From Bacteroidia bacterium (GTDB lineage Bacteria; Bacteroidota; Bacteroidia; AKYH767-A; OLB10), in NCBI GenBank assembly GCA_025450095.1, contig JANWID010000333.1:1-17571 (forward strand): DNA of 17,571 bases, written 5' to 3'. Positions 7,223-14,495 of the stretch are shown in pieces. The notes under the pieces were generated by a model. That model was not told the DNA's origin, did no database searches, and saw only the letters and a program-made list of their open reading frames with translations. The position numbers and the translations under genes are program-made. Positions within the stretch are counted from its first letter, which is position 1, and each line of letters begins with the position of its first letter.

Positions 7223-8322
7223 AGCAAAATATAATAAATAAAATCAGCGCTACGCAGAAACTATTTACACCCGGTGCGCAAAAACCAATTTACCTGTTAA
7301 ATTTTGTGACAAATAGTTGCAATGCAGCATGTGATCATTGCTTTTACTGGGAAGAGCTAAATACTAACAAAAACCAGGAACTCACTGTAGAAGAGCATTC
7401 GAAAGTGGCAAAATCCCTGGGGTCCATGTTTCAAATCACCTTTACAGGTGGTAGCCCTGAATTAAGAAAGGATTTGCCGGAAATCGTTTATGAATATTAC
7501 AAGTATTGCAGACCTAGCAATATGACATTTTGTATGTTGGGGTATAATACAGAACGAATTATTGAACACGTTTCAAAAATGCTTAAAAACTGTGTTGGGC
7601 AACAAATTACAATAGGGATTTCATTGGATGGGCTGGGAGAAGAGCATGACGAATACAGAAAACTGAAAGGTTTGTTTGAACGGGTTATAAAAACCGTAAA
7701 CGAACTTCATGAATTACAAAAAAAATATCCAAACTTAAGAATTGCCATTGGTATGGTTGTTCATGGGCTCAATAAAAATAAGGTTGAAAATTCGGCTCTA
7801 TGGGTTCGTAATAATTTACCAATTGACATTCTTAAACCAATTTTGGTTAGGGGAAATCCACTTAACCCCGAAACCAGAAACGATGAATGTATTGGGCTTT
7901 ATGATAAAATCGTTGATAGAGACAGGCAGTGGCTTATGGACAAAAGTGCAAAAAAGTTAAATTTTGTTGATAAGGTAATAAGAGCAAAAGAAAATGTTCA
8001 AAGAGATATAATTAAGAAAATAAGTTCAACAAATAAATCAGAAATCACTTGTAGTGGTGGTCGTGAAACCGCTGTAATGTACCCCTCAGGCGACATTGGC
8101 GGTTGTGAGATGAGAAATGATATTTTGGGGAATATCAGAAATCATAATTTCAATTTTAAGACTGTTTGGTTTTCTGAAAAAGCCAATTCGTTTAGAAAAA
8201 TTGTTGGTCAGGTAAAAGAATGTGAAGGCTGCTATCACCATTGTTTTATCAGCCCGGCCATATTCAGGACACCAGCCATGTGGCCAAGATTAGCCAGATC
8301 TATTTTGGCATTAAATAATTAA
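7219..8322 (+). CDS. Radical SAM protein with SPASM-like C-terminus
   Basis: This 367-residue S-adenosylmethionine radical enzyme binds its catalytic [4Fe-4S] cluster through Cys34-x3-Cys38-x2-Cys41 (NSCNAACDHCFYW). The GGSPEL motif (FTGGSPEL) for SAM binding follows. The C-terminal part has Cys278-x12-Gly-x4-Cys296 and Cys335-x2-Cys338-x3-Cys342. That is the start of a SPASM pattern but with fewer cysteines than the usual seven, so one auxiliary cluster is more likely than two. The substrate is unknown: SPASM relatives modify peptides, but this enzyme's coupling to a glycosyltransferase (ATGA overlap at 7219-7222) suggests work on a glycan, lipid or linked small molecule. No precursor-peptide gene is seen beside it. 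The basic, aromatic C-terminus (RTPAMWPRLARS) could contact the membrane. Confidence 0.9.
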   Translation: MKQNIINKISATQKLFTPGAQKPIYLLNFVTNSCNAACDHCFYWEELNTNKNQELTVEEHSKVAKSLGSMFQITFTGGSPELRKDLPEIVYEYYKYCRPSNMTFCMLGYNTERIIEHVSKMLKNCVGQQITIGISLDGLGEEHDEYRKLKGLFERVIKTVNELHELQKKYPNLRIAIGMVVHGLNKNKVENSALWVRNNLPIDILKPILVRGNPLNPETRNDECIGLYDKIVDRDRQWLMDKSAKKLNFVDKVIRAKENVQRDIIKKISSTNKSEITCSGGRETAVMYPSGDIGGCEMRNDILGNIRNHNFNFKTVWFSEKANSFRKIVGQVKECEGCYHHCFISPAIFRTPAMWPRLARSILALNN

Positions 8323-8360
8323 GGGGCCTGCAAAGAACTCACATTCTTAATAATCATAAA

Positions 8361-8762
8361 ATGAATGAAGTATCAACGTTTCGTCTGTACCTATTACGAG
8401 CTATGTACCTTCTTTTGGTTGTGGGGCTCGCATTTACTATATGGCCACAAATACTCCATCACCCAACACTGTGGTCGCTCTGGCATGGGGTAGGCTGTAG
8501 CTTGCTGGGGGCCATCTCCATTTTGGCGATTGTAGGAATTCGTTATCCATTAAAAATGTTGCCTTTGCTATTCTTTGAACTAACATGGAAGATAATATGG
8601 CTGACTTCCGTTGCGCTTCCGCTCTGGTCTGCAGATCAGATGGACGCGGAGAATTTGGAGACGGCACAAAACTGCTTAATGGCTGTTATTGTTCCTCTGG
8701 TAATTCCGTGGAAGTATGTTTGGGTGCATTATATAAAGATGCGGGGAGACAGATGGAAATGA
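8361..8762 (+). CDS. Four-helix membrane protein of unknown function (133 aa)
   Basis: Four hydrophobic segments are seen at about residues 7-32, 38-60, 65-89 and 104-126. The inner-membrane protein is rich in Trp (TIWPQ, WSLWHG, WKIIW, PWKYVW). It opens with FRLYLLRAMYLLLVVG, a pattern I associate with uncharacterised Bacteroidota membrane proteins, without a firm family name. It lies 38 nt after the radical SAM gene and 56 nt before the OsmC gene, all on the same strand, so it may belong to either transcript. There are no catalytic motifs. Confidence 0.7.
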   Translation: MNEVSTFRLYLLRAMYLLLVVGLAFTIWPQILHHPTLWSLWHGVGCSLLGAISILAIVGIRYPLKMLPLLFFELTWKIIWLTSVALPLWSADQMDAENLETAQNCLMAVIVPLVIPWKYVWVHYIKMRGDRWK

Positions 8763-8818
8763 GTTCGGCGAAAAAGTATTAGCCATCACAAATTCGATAA
8801 ACAATAATTAATAATTGA

Positions 8819-9286
8819 ATGGCACACACACACAATTACAAACTAAATGCTGTTTGGCATGGCAACAAAGGCACAGGTACAAGTACTATTAAAGCGTATG
8901 ACCGCAGTCATACAGTAACTTTTGCCGGCAAACCCCCATTGCATCTCACTACAGATAATCCTGCTGTGGGTGATAAATCAAAATTAAACCCCGAAGATTT
9001 ACTGGTGGCAGCCATTGCATCATGCCACATGCTTTCGTATTTGTATGTGTGCGCGATGGAAGGAATTGTTATTACTTCATACACCGACAATGCAACAGGA
9101 ATTATGATTGAAAATGAAAACGGTGGCGGAAGTTTTAAGGAAGTGACACTCAATCCAAGCTGTAAAGTAAATGATGAAAGTATGATTGCTAAAGCGATTG
9201 AATTGCATCATAAGGCACATGAATTATGTTATATCGCTAACTCTGTAAATTTTGAAGTGAAGTGTAATCCGACAATCATATCATAA
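8819..9286 (+). CDS. OsmC family thiol peroxidase-like protein
   Basis: This 155-residue OsmC-fold protein probably reduces organic hydroperoxides in the cytoplasm. The two family cysteines are present: Cys69 in IASCHMLSYLY and Cys137 in AHELCYIANSV. They lie in the helices where OsmC/Ohr proteins place the peroxidatic and resolving residues. The N-terminal strand region (HNYKLNAVWHGNKGTGT...) and LNPEDLLVAAIASCH match the family. Length is normal. Substrate preference (OsmC, Ohr or YhfA type) cannot be settled from sequence reading alone. The stop codon is one base before the next gene, so it is co-translated with the dipeptide epimerase. Confidence 0.9.
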   Translation: MAHTHNYKLNAVWHGNKGTGTSTIKAYDRSHTVTFAGKPPLHLTTDNPAVGDKSKLNPEDLLVAAIASCHMLSYLYVCAMEGIVITSYTDNATGIMIENENGGGSFKEVTLNPSCKVNDESMIAKAIELHHKAHELCYIANSVNFEVKCNPTIIS

Positions 9287-9287
9287 A

Positions 9288-10394
9288 ATGATCATTACAC
9301 AGATTGAATTATATAAATCTCCGATTAAACTTAAAGAGCCATTTGTAACTTCTTTAGGGCCGCATGACTATGCTGAAAATATTATTCTAATCATCAGAAC
9401 CGACACAGGCATTTCGGGTTTTGGCGAATGCAGTCCTTTTATGACCATACAAGGAGAGAGCATGGAGACATGTTTTGTTGTTGGGCAATACTTAGCAAAG
9501 ATTTTAATAGGCAAAAATCCATTGGATATTGAAGCAAATTCTCAGGCAATGGATTCTTTTATATACGGCAATACAAGCATCAAAAGCGCTTTTGATATTG
9601 CTTTATATGACATTGCATCTCAGAATGCAAACCTTCCTTTGTTTCGTTTTCTATCAGGTGACAACAAAAAAATACTAATTACCGATTACACTGTTAGCCT
9701 GGGTGACCCAAATAAAATGACCAGTGATGCTAAGAAAATATTGGACAACGGCTTCCAGGTAATCAAAGTAAAACTTGGTGAATCAAAAGAAAAGGATGTA
9801 GAACGCATCCGGCTCATAAGAGAAGCAATCGGAAACGCTATTCCAATCAGAATTGACGCAAACCAGGGCTGGGACACTGAGGGGGCAATACAAACTTTAA
9901 TTGCCTTAGAACTTTACAACATTCAACATTGCGAAGAGCCAATTCCCCGTTGGAACTTTATGGAACTTTCAAAAGTGAAATCACAAAGTCCAATTCCAAT
10001 AATGGCAGATGAATCTTGTTGCGACCATCACGATGCCAAGCGTTTAAGCGAACTTGCTTCCTGCGACTTGTTCAATGTCAAGTTAGGAAAGTCATCAGGT
10101 ATTTTCAAAGCACTAAAAATAATTCAGATTGCAGAACAAGCAGGGATAAAAATTCAAGTCGGCGGCTTTTTGGAATCACGATTAGGGTTTACAGCAGCTG
10201 CACACCTTGCATTGACCAGCTCCAGCATTATTTATTGTGATTTCGACACCCCTTTGATGTTTGTTGAAGACCCTGTAGTTGGGGGAATCACGTACAACCT
10301 GAAAGGAGTTGTAACTGTTCCTGTCACTCCAGGTTTAGGGGCCACGATTGATGAAAAGTATTTGCAGCGACAAATAAAGACAGTAATTAATTGA
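9288..10394 (+). CDS. Dipeptide epimerase (enolase superfamily, L-Ala-D/L-Glu epimerase type)
   Basis: The 368-residue enzyme inverts the alpha carbon of one residue in a dipeptide, a step in recycling murein peptides in related organisms. It has an N-terminal capping domain (about 1-125) and a TIM barrel. Catalytic Lys160 and Lys162 (IKVKLG), metal ligands Asp190 (DANQGW), Glu216 (EEP) and Asp241 (MADES), and opposing Lys265 (NVKLGKS) are all present. The Asp318-x-Asp320 motif (DFDTP) typical of dipeptide binding is intact, and the spacing is close to that of the Bacillus subtilis enzyme. The exact dipeptide preference is not predictable here; Bacteroidota members can differ from Ala-Glu. 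The ATG follows the OsmC stop by one base. Its stop lies only 5 nt from the convergent regulator gene's stop. Confidence 0.92.
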   Translation: MIITQIELYKSPIKLKEPFVTSLGPHDYAENIILIIRTDTGISGFGECSPFMTIQGESMETCFVVGQYLAKILIGKNPLDIEANSQAMDSFIYGNTSIKSAFDIALYDIASQNANLPLFRFLSGDNKKILITDYTVSLGDPNKMTSDAKKILDNGFQVIKVKLGESKEKDVERIRLIREAIGNAIPIRIDANQGWDTEGAIQTLIALELYNIQHCEEPIPRWNFMELSKVKSQSPIPIMADESCCDHHDAKRLSELASCDLFNVKLGKSSGIFKALKIIQIAEQAGIKIQVGGFLESRLGFTAAAHLALTSSSIIYCDFDTPLMFVEDPVVGGITYNLKGVVTVPVTPGLGATIDEKYLQRQIKTVIN

Positions 10395-10399
10395 AGCGA

Positions 10400-11149
10400 C
10401 TATTGAGACTTAATCCCTTGCCTGCCTTCCATACTGGAAATAAAATTCGCCCTGATTCTGCGGGCAATTTCAATTTTTGAACCATCACTCATCGTAACAT
10501 ACATTGCTTCTCCTATTGGCGAGCTGACTCTACAGAGATTTATTATATGCGAACGATGTACGCGCATAAATAGATTCTTGTCGAGCTGCTCTTCAATCAC
10601 TTTTATATTATACGAAATTACATATTGCCTGTTTCCTGTAAGGTAGATTCGCGTATAAGCCCCGTCCGCTTCGACACGGATGATATCCGACATTTTTACA
10701 AAAACTGCGCGTTGATGAAACGGAATCTTCAATGTTAAATTTGCATCAGGTTTTTCTCTTAAATAATGCTCGCCATTGTTCTGTCCCTCCTGTAGCATAA
10801 CATTTACTTTTTGAACTGCATCTATTAACTCCTGGTTATCCACGGGTTTAAGCAGGTAATCAGAAACCGAATACCTGAAGGCCCGCACGGCGTATTCACT
10901 ATGAGCCGTAACAAATATGACATGGAATAAATAAGGTTTAACTTTTTCGAGCAGGTCAAAACCGGTTTCGCCAGTCATTTCAATATCGAGAAAGATCAGG
11001 TCGGGCTGCAGCTTATCAATCAACTGTATGCCTTCTTCTACTTCTTCTGCTGAGCCAACCACCGTGACATCGGGGCAGTGATTATTAATCAGAATCCTCA
11101 GGACTTCAATTCCTTTTGATTCATCATCAATTATTATTGCTTTAATCAT
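10400..11149 (-). CDS. LytTR family response regulator
   Basis: The 249-residue DNA-binding regulator has an N-terminal receiver domain (1-120) with Asp8/Asp9 in the acidic pocket, phosphoacceptor Asp55 (LIFLDIEM), Thr81 and Lys101 (LLKP). The C-terminal LytTR domain (about 140-245) has the usual IIRVEADGAYTRIY, ISYNIKVIEEQL and FMRVHRSHIIN blocks. Its ATG overlaps the stop of the kinase gene by ATGA, so the pair is translationally coupled and the kinase is the obvious partner. LytTR proteins bind pairs of direct repeats; a candidate site lies at 14226-14255 upstream of the kinase. All key residues are present, and nothing suggests loss of function. Confidence 0.95.
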   Translation of the reverse strand: MIKAIIIDDESKGIEVLRILINNHCPDVTVVGSAEEVEEGIQLIDKLQPDLIFLDIEMTGETGFDLLEKVKPYLFHVIFVTAHSEYAVRAFRYSVSDYLLKPVDNQELIDAVQKVNVMLQEGQNNGEHYLREKPDANLTLKIPFHQRAVFVKMSDIIRVEADGAYTRIYLTGNRQYVISYNIKVIEEQLDKNLFMRVHRSHIINLCRVSSPIGEAMYVTMSDGSKIEIARRIRANFISSMEGRQGIKSQ

Positions 11150-14142
11150 CGTGAAGATCTTTTAAACGGGATTTCAATTTTTACACTAGTTCCGACCGGA
11201 TTCCCGTGTTCATCCTTTAAATCAATGGTGTAATTTTTAAGTTTCCCTTTATATAATATACTTAAGGCTTCTATCCGTTCACTTACAATAGCCGTTCCCA
11301 TCGACTTGTATTCTTCATCTGGCGATTTCAACTTTGCTGCCTCTTCTCTTCCAATGCCGTTATCCGTAATAGTGCATATCAACACAGCATCTGATGAAGA
11401 AAAGTGAACCTCCACACGCGCCTCTCCTTTTTTGAACCTGATTCCATGTTTTATGGAGTTTTCAACGAATGGTTGAATCAGCATTCCTGGAATTTCAATT
11501 TCTTCGGAGTTTAGTTTCTCATCAATATTTATGGCATAGGTAAATTTGTTTTCAAATCGCAGCTCTTCCAGTTCCATATAGAGTCTTAACATTTCGATCT
11601 CTTCACTGAGTGTGATGTATTCTGTACGGGACTGGTCAAGAATCAGCCGGATAAGTTTTGAGAATTTTGATATGTATAATTGTGCTGATTCAGGGTCATT
11701 TTTGGCTATATAATACTTAATGGAATTCAGAACATTAAAGGTGAAATGAGGATTCATCTGTGAACGGAGTGCATTTAGGTTAAGCTCCGAGAATTTTTTA
11801 TTGAGTGCATTTTTCTCTTCAGCTTTTTTCTGAATCCACCTGATACGGTAATTAGCAATGCCAATGATGGTCAGCAAAAAAAATGTGGCCACTAAAAACC
11901 GGAAATATCCCATTTCATAAAATGATGGCGCAATTGAAAAATATACCACAACTTGTGAATCAGATACGCTTCCATTTTCGCCAGCAGCAAGTAGTTGAAA
12001 TTTATAATTTCCACTGGGAAGTCCTGAAAATTGAACATTCCTGTTGAATGTTGTGCGCCAGGTTGTATCCGGCCCCAATAACCGGTATTTGTAGGTTATA
12101 TTTTTTGAATTCCTGAAGGAAAGCGCGGTGAACGAAATATCAATGTTGTTTTGCTGATGGGTTAAAGAATAGGACGATGCCAGGATCGTGTCGTGATCAT
12201 TAATCCTGATAGTTGTGATATACAAGGGCAGTGAATGGTTATTGCCTGTTTTCTGTTCCTTTTTGATAAAATTTAGTCCTTCGTTTGTGGCTGCATAAAT
12301 ACCTTTTTTATCGATCGCAATATCAATGATATCATCTGAATTAAGCCCATTACTTATACTGAACCGATCGATGGTGAAAGTAAAAGGAGCCTTATTAGTG
12401 ACCGTAATTCGACTAATTCCTTTATTGGTACCTGCCCATATAGTGTTACCATCCACTGCAATACAATTAATATAGTCACTGGAAAGACCATCAGCGGTCA
12501 CAATATGTTTAATTATGCTGTCGCTGTAAATGACTATACCATTACTCCGGGTACCTATTACGAGAAATTTATTGAACAATTCATTTATAGCAGTGATTCG
12601 CGAACTCAGAAGTTCAGCTGTTGTGTCAAACCGAACAAAGTCCTTATTCTTTAAAATATATAAGCCATCCCAGGATCCTGAAAATAAACGGTGTTTAGAA
12701 TCTTCAAAAAACACTTTCGATCTAAAGCTGTGATCATTAACAAATCGAAATGTTTTACTATCCGGATTAAAACTGTAAGCAAATTCATACAAAGAACCTA
12801 GGATATTTCCATTGGATTGACGAATAAAATTTGCTCCAGAAGGAAGAATTAATATACTGTTGTGCATCCATTTGGATAAATAAAAATCAGCCGTAACAAC
12901 TCCAAATTTGATGACTACTCCGATAACTAATTCTTTTGCAGAATTATTATAATGAATTGCATTGATATATTCAATTGCCGGGCCAACTTGTTTCCTAAGA
13001 TCTATATCATCTATGGTATTTTTAAAGCTGTTGTATCTGTACAATACCCGATTTGAGGTTGTAAAAAATAAAACAGAATCGGAAACATTTGAAATAGCAG
13101 TTATTTTATCGAGTAAAGGCTTATCCCTTATCCCAAAACATGAACTGTTTTTAGAAGAAAGATAAAATATTCCATTTTCCAATGTACTGAACCAGATTCC
13201 ACCTTCAAAATCTTTATAAATATGTGAAACGGAAACATCCCTGAGATAATGGGAAGTTACATTTAATAAGGAATCGCATACATAAACGCCGTCATGGTTG
13301 GTGCCAACCCATATTCTATTATCTTCATCTTCAAAAACATTAAGAATGGGGGCCTCATATTTTTTAACTTCATAAGCACCTGAAGGGCGGATTCGGATCA
13401 GGAACCGTTCGCAATAAAAAATCAGGTCATTATTCCGGAGTTTATACGTTGCAAAATGCTGGTAAATTATTGGTTCATTTATCCTAAAACTGAATGTGTC
13501 ACGTAAGTTCTCAACCCTTATGGCAGTGATTGAATCAACTCTGCCTACCAGATAATTTGTTGTTACTGAAGACGTATGTGTTGAATTGATGACATAGAGA
13601 CTTGTCGGGAGTGATTTTTCTTTTACTATAAATTTTCCTTCAGCAGTAATTGTATACAAAGTTCCATTGATGGTGTTCAGGCTAACATTATCGGATTTAT
13701 CAACGAACAGGGAAGTAATTAATGTATTACTCAATTTGGAACGGATGATGTTGTTGTATTTAAACGGATGTATTTTCCCATCTTTATAATAGCTTATTAA
13801 GCTATTATAGGAAATAAACCATATTCGTTCTTCCTGGTCTTTATATAGCTTAATGATAGAGTTGTCAGGCAGCGAATCCTTTATTTCATATGTCCGGAAT
13901 GAATAGCCATCATATCTTACCGCGCCACGATCGGTAGCGAACCAAAGGTTATTTTGCGGATCTGAGTTGATCTGGTAAACTTCTGAGCTGGGTAGCCCAT
14001 CCTGAGGGGTAAAATGTTTGAAATCGGGTAGCCATTGCTGGGCGCTTGCTCCTGTAACGAAAAACAGGAAAATATATTTAGCAAGAAATCTGAAAGCAAT
14101 TTCCTTATTAATCAGCATTGCTAGTAGGTGATTTTCATGCAA
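11146..14142 (-). CDS. Sensor histidine kinase with periplasmic Reg_prop propeller and Y_Y_Y domain (LytS-type core)
   Basis: The 998-residue membrane sensor has a signal-like segment at the N-terminus. Met9 (14118) gives the cleaner start (MLINKEIAFRF... to ASAQQ); the ATG at 14142 is the longer option. The periplasmic part to about residue 640 carries two-component propeller repeats such as NNLWFATDRGAVRYDG, NRIWVGTNHDGVYV, GGIWFSTLENGIFY, NTIWAGTNKGIS and GIYAATNEGLNFI. The Y_Y_Y immunoglobulin-like domain (about 645-740) includes FTALSFRNSKNITYKYRLLG. One membrane helix (747-767) leads to a coiled linker. The LytS/YehU-type kinase core has His799 (QMNPHFTFNVLNS), Asn895 (PFVENSIKHG) and DNGIG. 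There is no receiver domain, so this is a classical rather than a hybrid system. The ligand is unknown; related sensors in gut Bacteroidota respond to glycans. It is coupled to the LytTR regulator. Confidence 0.94.
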   Translation of the reverse strand: MHENHLLAMLINKEIAFRFLAKYIFLFFVTGASAQQWLPDFKHFTPQDGLPSSEVYQINSDPQNNLWFATDRGAVRYDGYSFRTYEIKDSLPDNSIIKLYKDQEERIWFISYNSLISYYKDGKIHPFKYNNIIRSKLSNTLITSLFVDKSDNVSLNTINGTLYTITAEGKFIVKEKSLPTSLYVINSTHTSSVTTNYLVGRVDSITAIRVENLRDTFSFRINEPIIYQHFATYKLRNNDLIFYCERFLIRIRPSGAYEVKKYEAPILNVFEDEDNRIWVGTNHDGVYVCDSLLNVTSHYLRDVSVSHIYKDFEGGIWFSTLENGIFYLSSKNSSCFGIRDKPLLDKITAISNVSDSVLFFTTSNRVLYRYNSFKNTIDDIDLRKQVGPAIEYINAIHYNNSAKELVIGVVIKFGVVTADFYLSKWMHNSILILPSGANFIRQSNGNILGSLYEFAYSFNPDSKTFRFVNDHSFRSKVFFEDSKHRLFSGSWDGLYILKNKDFVRFDTTAELLSSRITAINELFNKFLVIGTRSNGIVIYSDSIIKHIVTADGLSSDYINCIAVDGNTIWAGTNKGISRITVTNKAPFTFTIDRFSISNGLNSDDIIDIAIDKKGIYAATNEGLNFIKKEQKTGNNHSLPLYITTIRINDHDTILASSYSLTHQQNNIDISFTALSFRNSKNITYKYRLLGPDTTWRTTFNRNVQFSGLPSGNYKFQLLAAGENGSVSDSQVVVYFSIAPSFYEMGYFRFLVATFFLLTIIGIANYRIRWIQKKAEEKNALNKKFSELNLNALRSQMNPHFTFNVLNSIKYYIAKNDPESAQLYISKFSKLIRLILDQSRTEYITLSEEIEMLRLYMELEELRFENKFTYAINIDEKLNSEEIEIPGMLIQPFVENSIKHGIRFKKGEARVEVHFSSSDAVLICTITDNGIGREEAAKLKSPDEEYKSMGTAIVSERIEALSILYKGKLKNYTIDLKDEHGNPVGTSVKIEIPFKRSSR

Positions 14143-14225
14143 TTTAAGATAAAGTTCTTAAATTTATTAAATACCCTTTATGATTCTATTACCTATTACG
14201 AAATGTGGAAACACACTACCAATTT

Positions 14226-14255
14226 GACAAGCGGTATGGTTTTTTGACGAACGGT
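14226..14255 (-). promoter_or_regulatory. Candidate LytTR operator (paired direct repeat)
   Basis: On the plus strand TTTGACAAGCGGTA (14223-14236) and TTTGACGAACGGTA (14243-14256) match at 12 of 14 positions, with a 20-nt period. Read on the minus strand, 14255-14247 gives ACCGTTCGT, which fits all nine positions of the published LytTR half-site pattern [TA][AC][CA]GTTN[AG][TC]. The second half-site, ACCGCTTGT (14235-14227), differs at one position. Known half-sites are separated by about 12-13 bp; here 11 bp separate the 9-mers. The site lies about 85-140 bp upstream of the kinase start codons and points toward the kinase gene. Assignment to this regulator is inference. Confidence 0.5.
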
Positions 14256-14309
14256 AAATGCCCCTGTGAGAATAGGAATGAACACCTATAAAAAGGCTCA
14301 GTTCTGGCC

Positions 14310-14323
14310 AAATACCGGTATTT
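14310..14323. promoter_or_regulatory. Perfect 14-bp palindrome AAATACCGGTATTT
   Basis: The sequence is self-complementary over all 14 bases and ends 5 bp before the TATATTTG box. In that position a bound dimer would block or aid RNA polymerase at the LamG gene promoter. The binding protein is not identifiable. LytTR proteins normally bind direct, not inverted, repeats, so another regulator or a chance palindrome must be considered. Confidence 0.35.
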
Positions 14324-14328
14324 TTTAT

Positions 14329-14336
14329 TATATTTG
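14329..14336 (+). promoter_or_regulatory. Candidate -7 element TATATTTG of the LamG gene
   Basis: TATATTTG matches the Bacteroidota housekeeping sigma -7 consensus TAnnTTTG at every fixed position. The expected TTTG at -33 is poor: TTCTG at 14302-14306 is the nearest approach, with 22 nt between. If used, the transcript would begin near 14343 and carry a leader of about 150 nt. A weak -33 element fits a promoter that needs an activator. Confidence 0.45.
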
Positions 14337-14495
14337 ACTACCAGGGGCCTATTTCGAGGCCTATGGGAAATTCCTTGTAGTTTTCTTTCAAAAATGTTAT
14401 TTCCATCCTGGATGCATCACAGTTTTGAAATAGCGAGTTAATGCACGAGCGATGCAATTAAGTTTTGTTCTGATCATGAATAAAAAACAGAATCT

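Larger units (their letters stand above)
14143..14495. other. 353-nt divergent intergenic region with candidate regulatory sites
   Basis: This region separates the kinase operon (leftward) from the secreted LamG protein gene (rightward) and has no gene. It contains the candidate LytTR direct repeat (14226-14255), a perfect palindrome (14310-14323) and a TATATTTG box (14329-14336), listed separately. Two minor foldable segments follow: GGCCT/AGGCC at 14346-14361 with a 6-nt loop, and an imperfect inverted repeat TTAATGCA/TGCAATTAA at 14438-14461. Both would be in the leader of the rightward gene if transcription starts near the TATATTTG box. I see no clear promoter for the kinase side. Confidence 0.6.
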
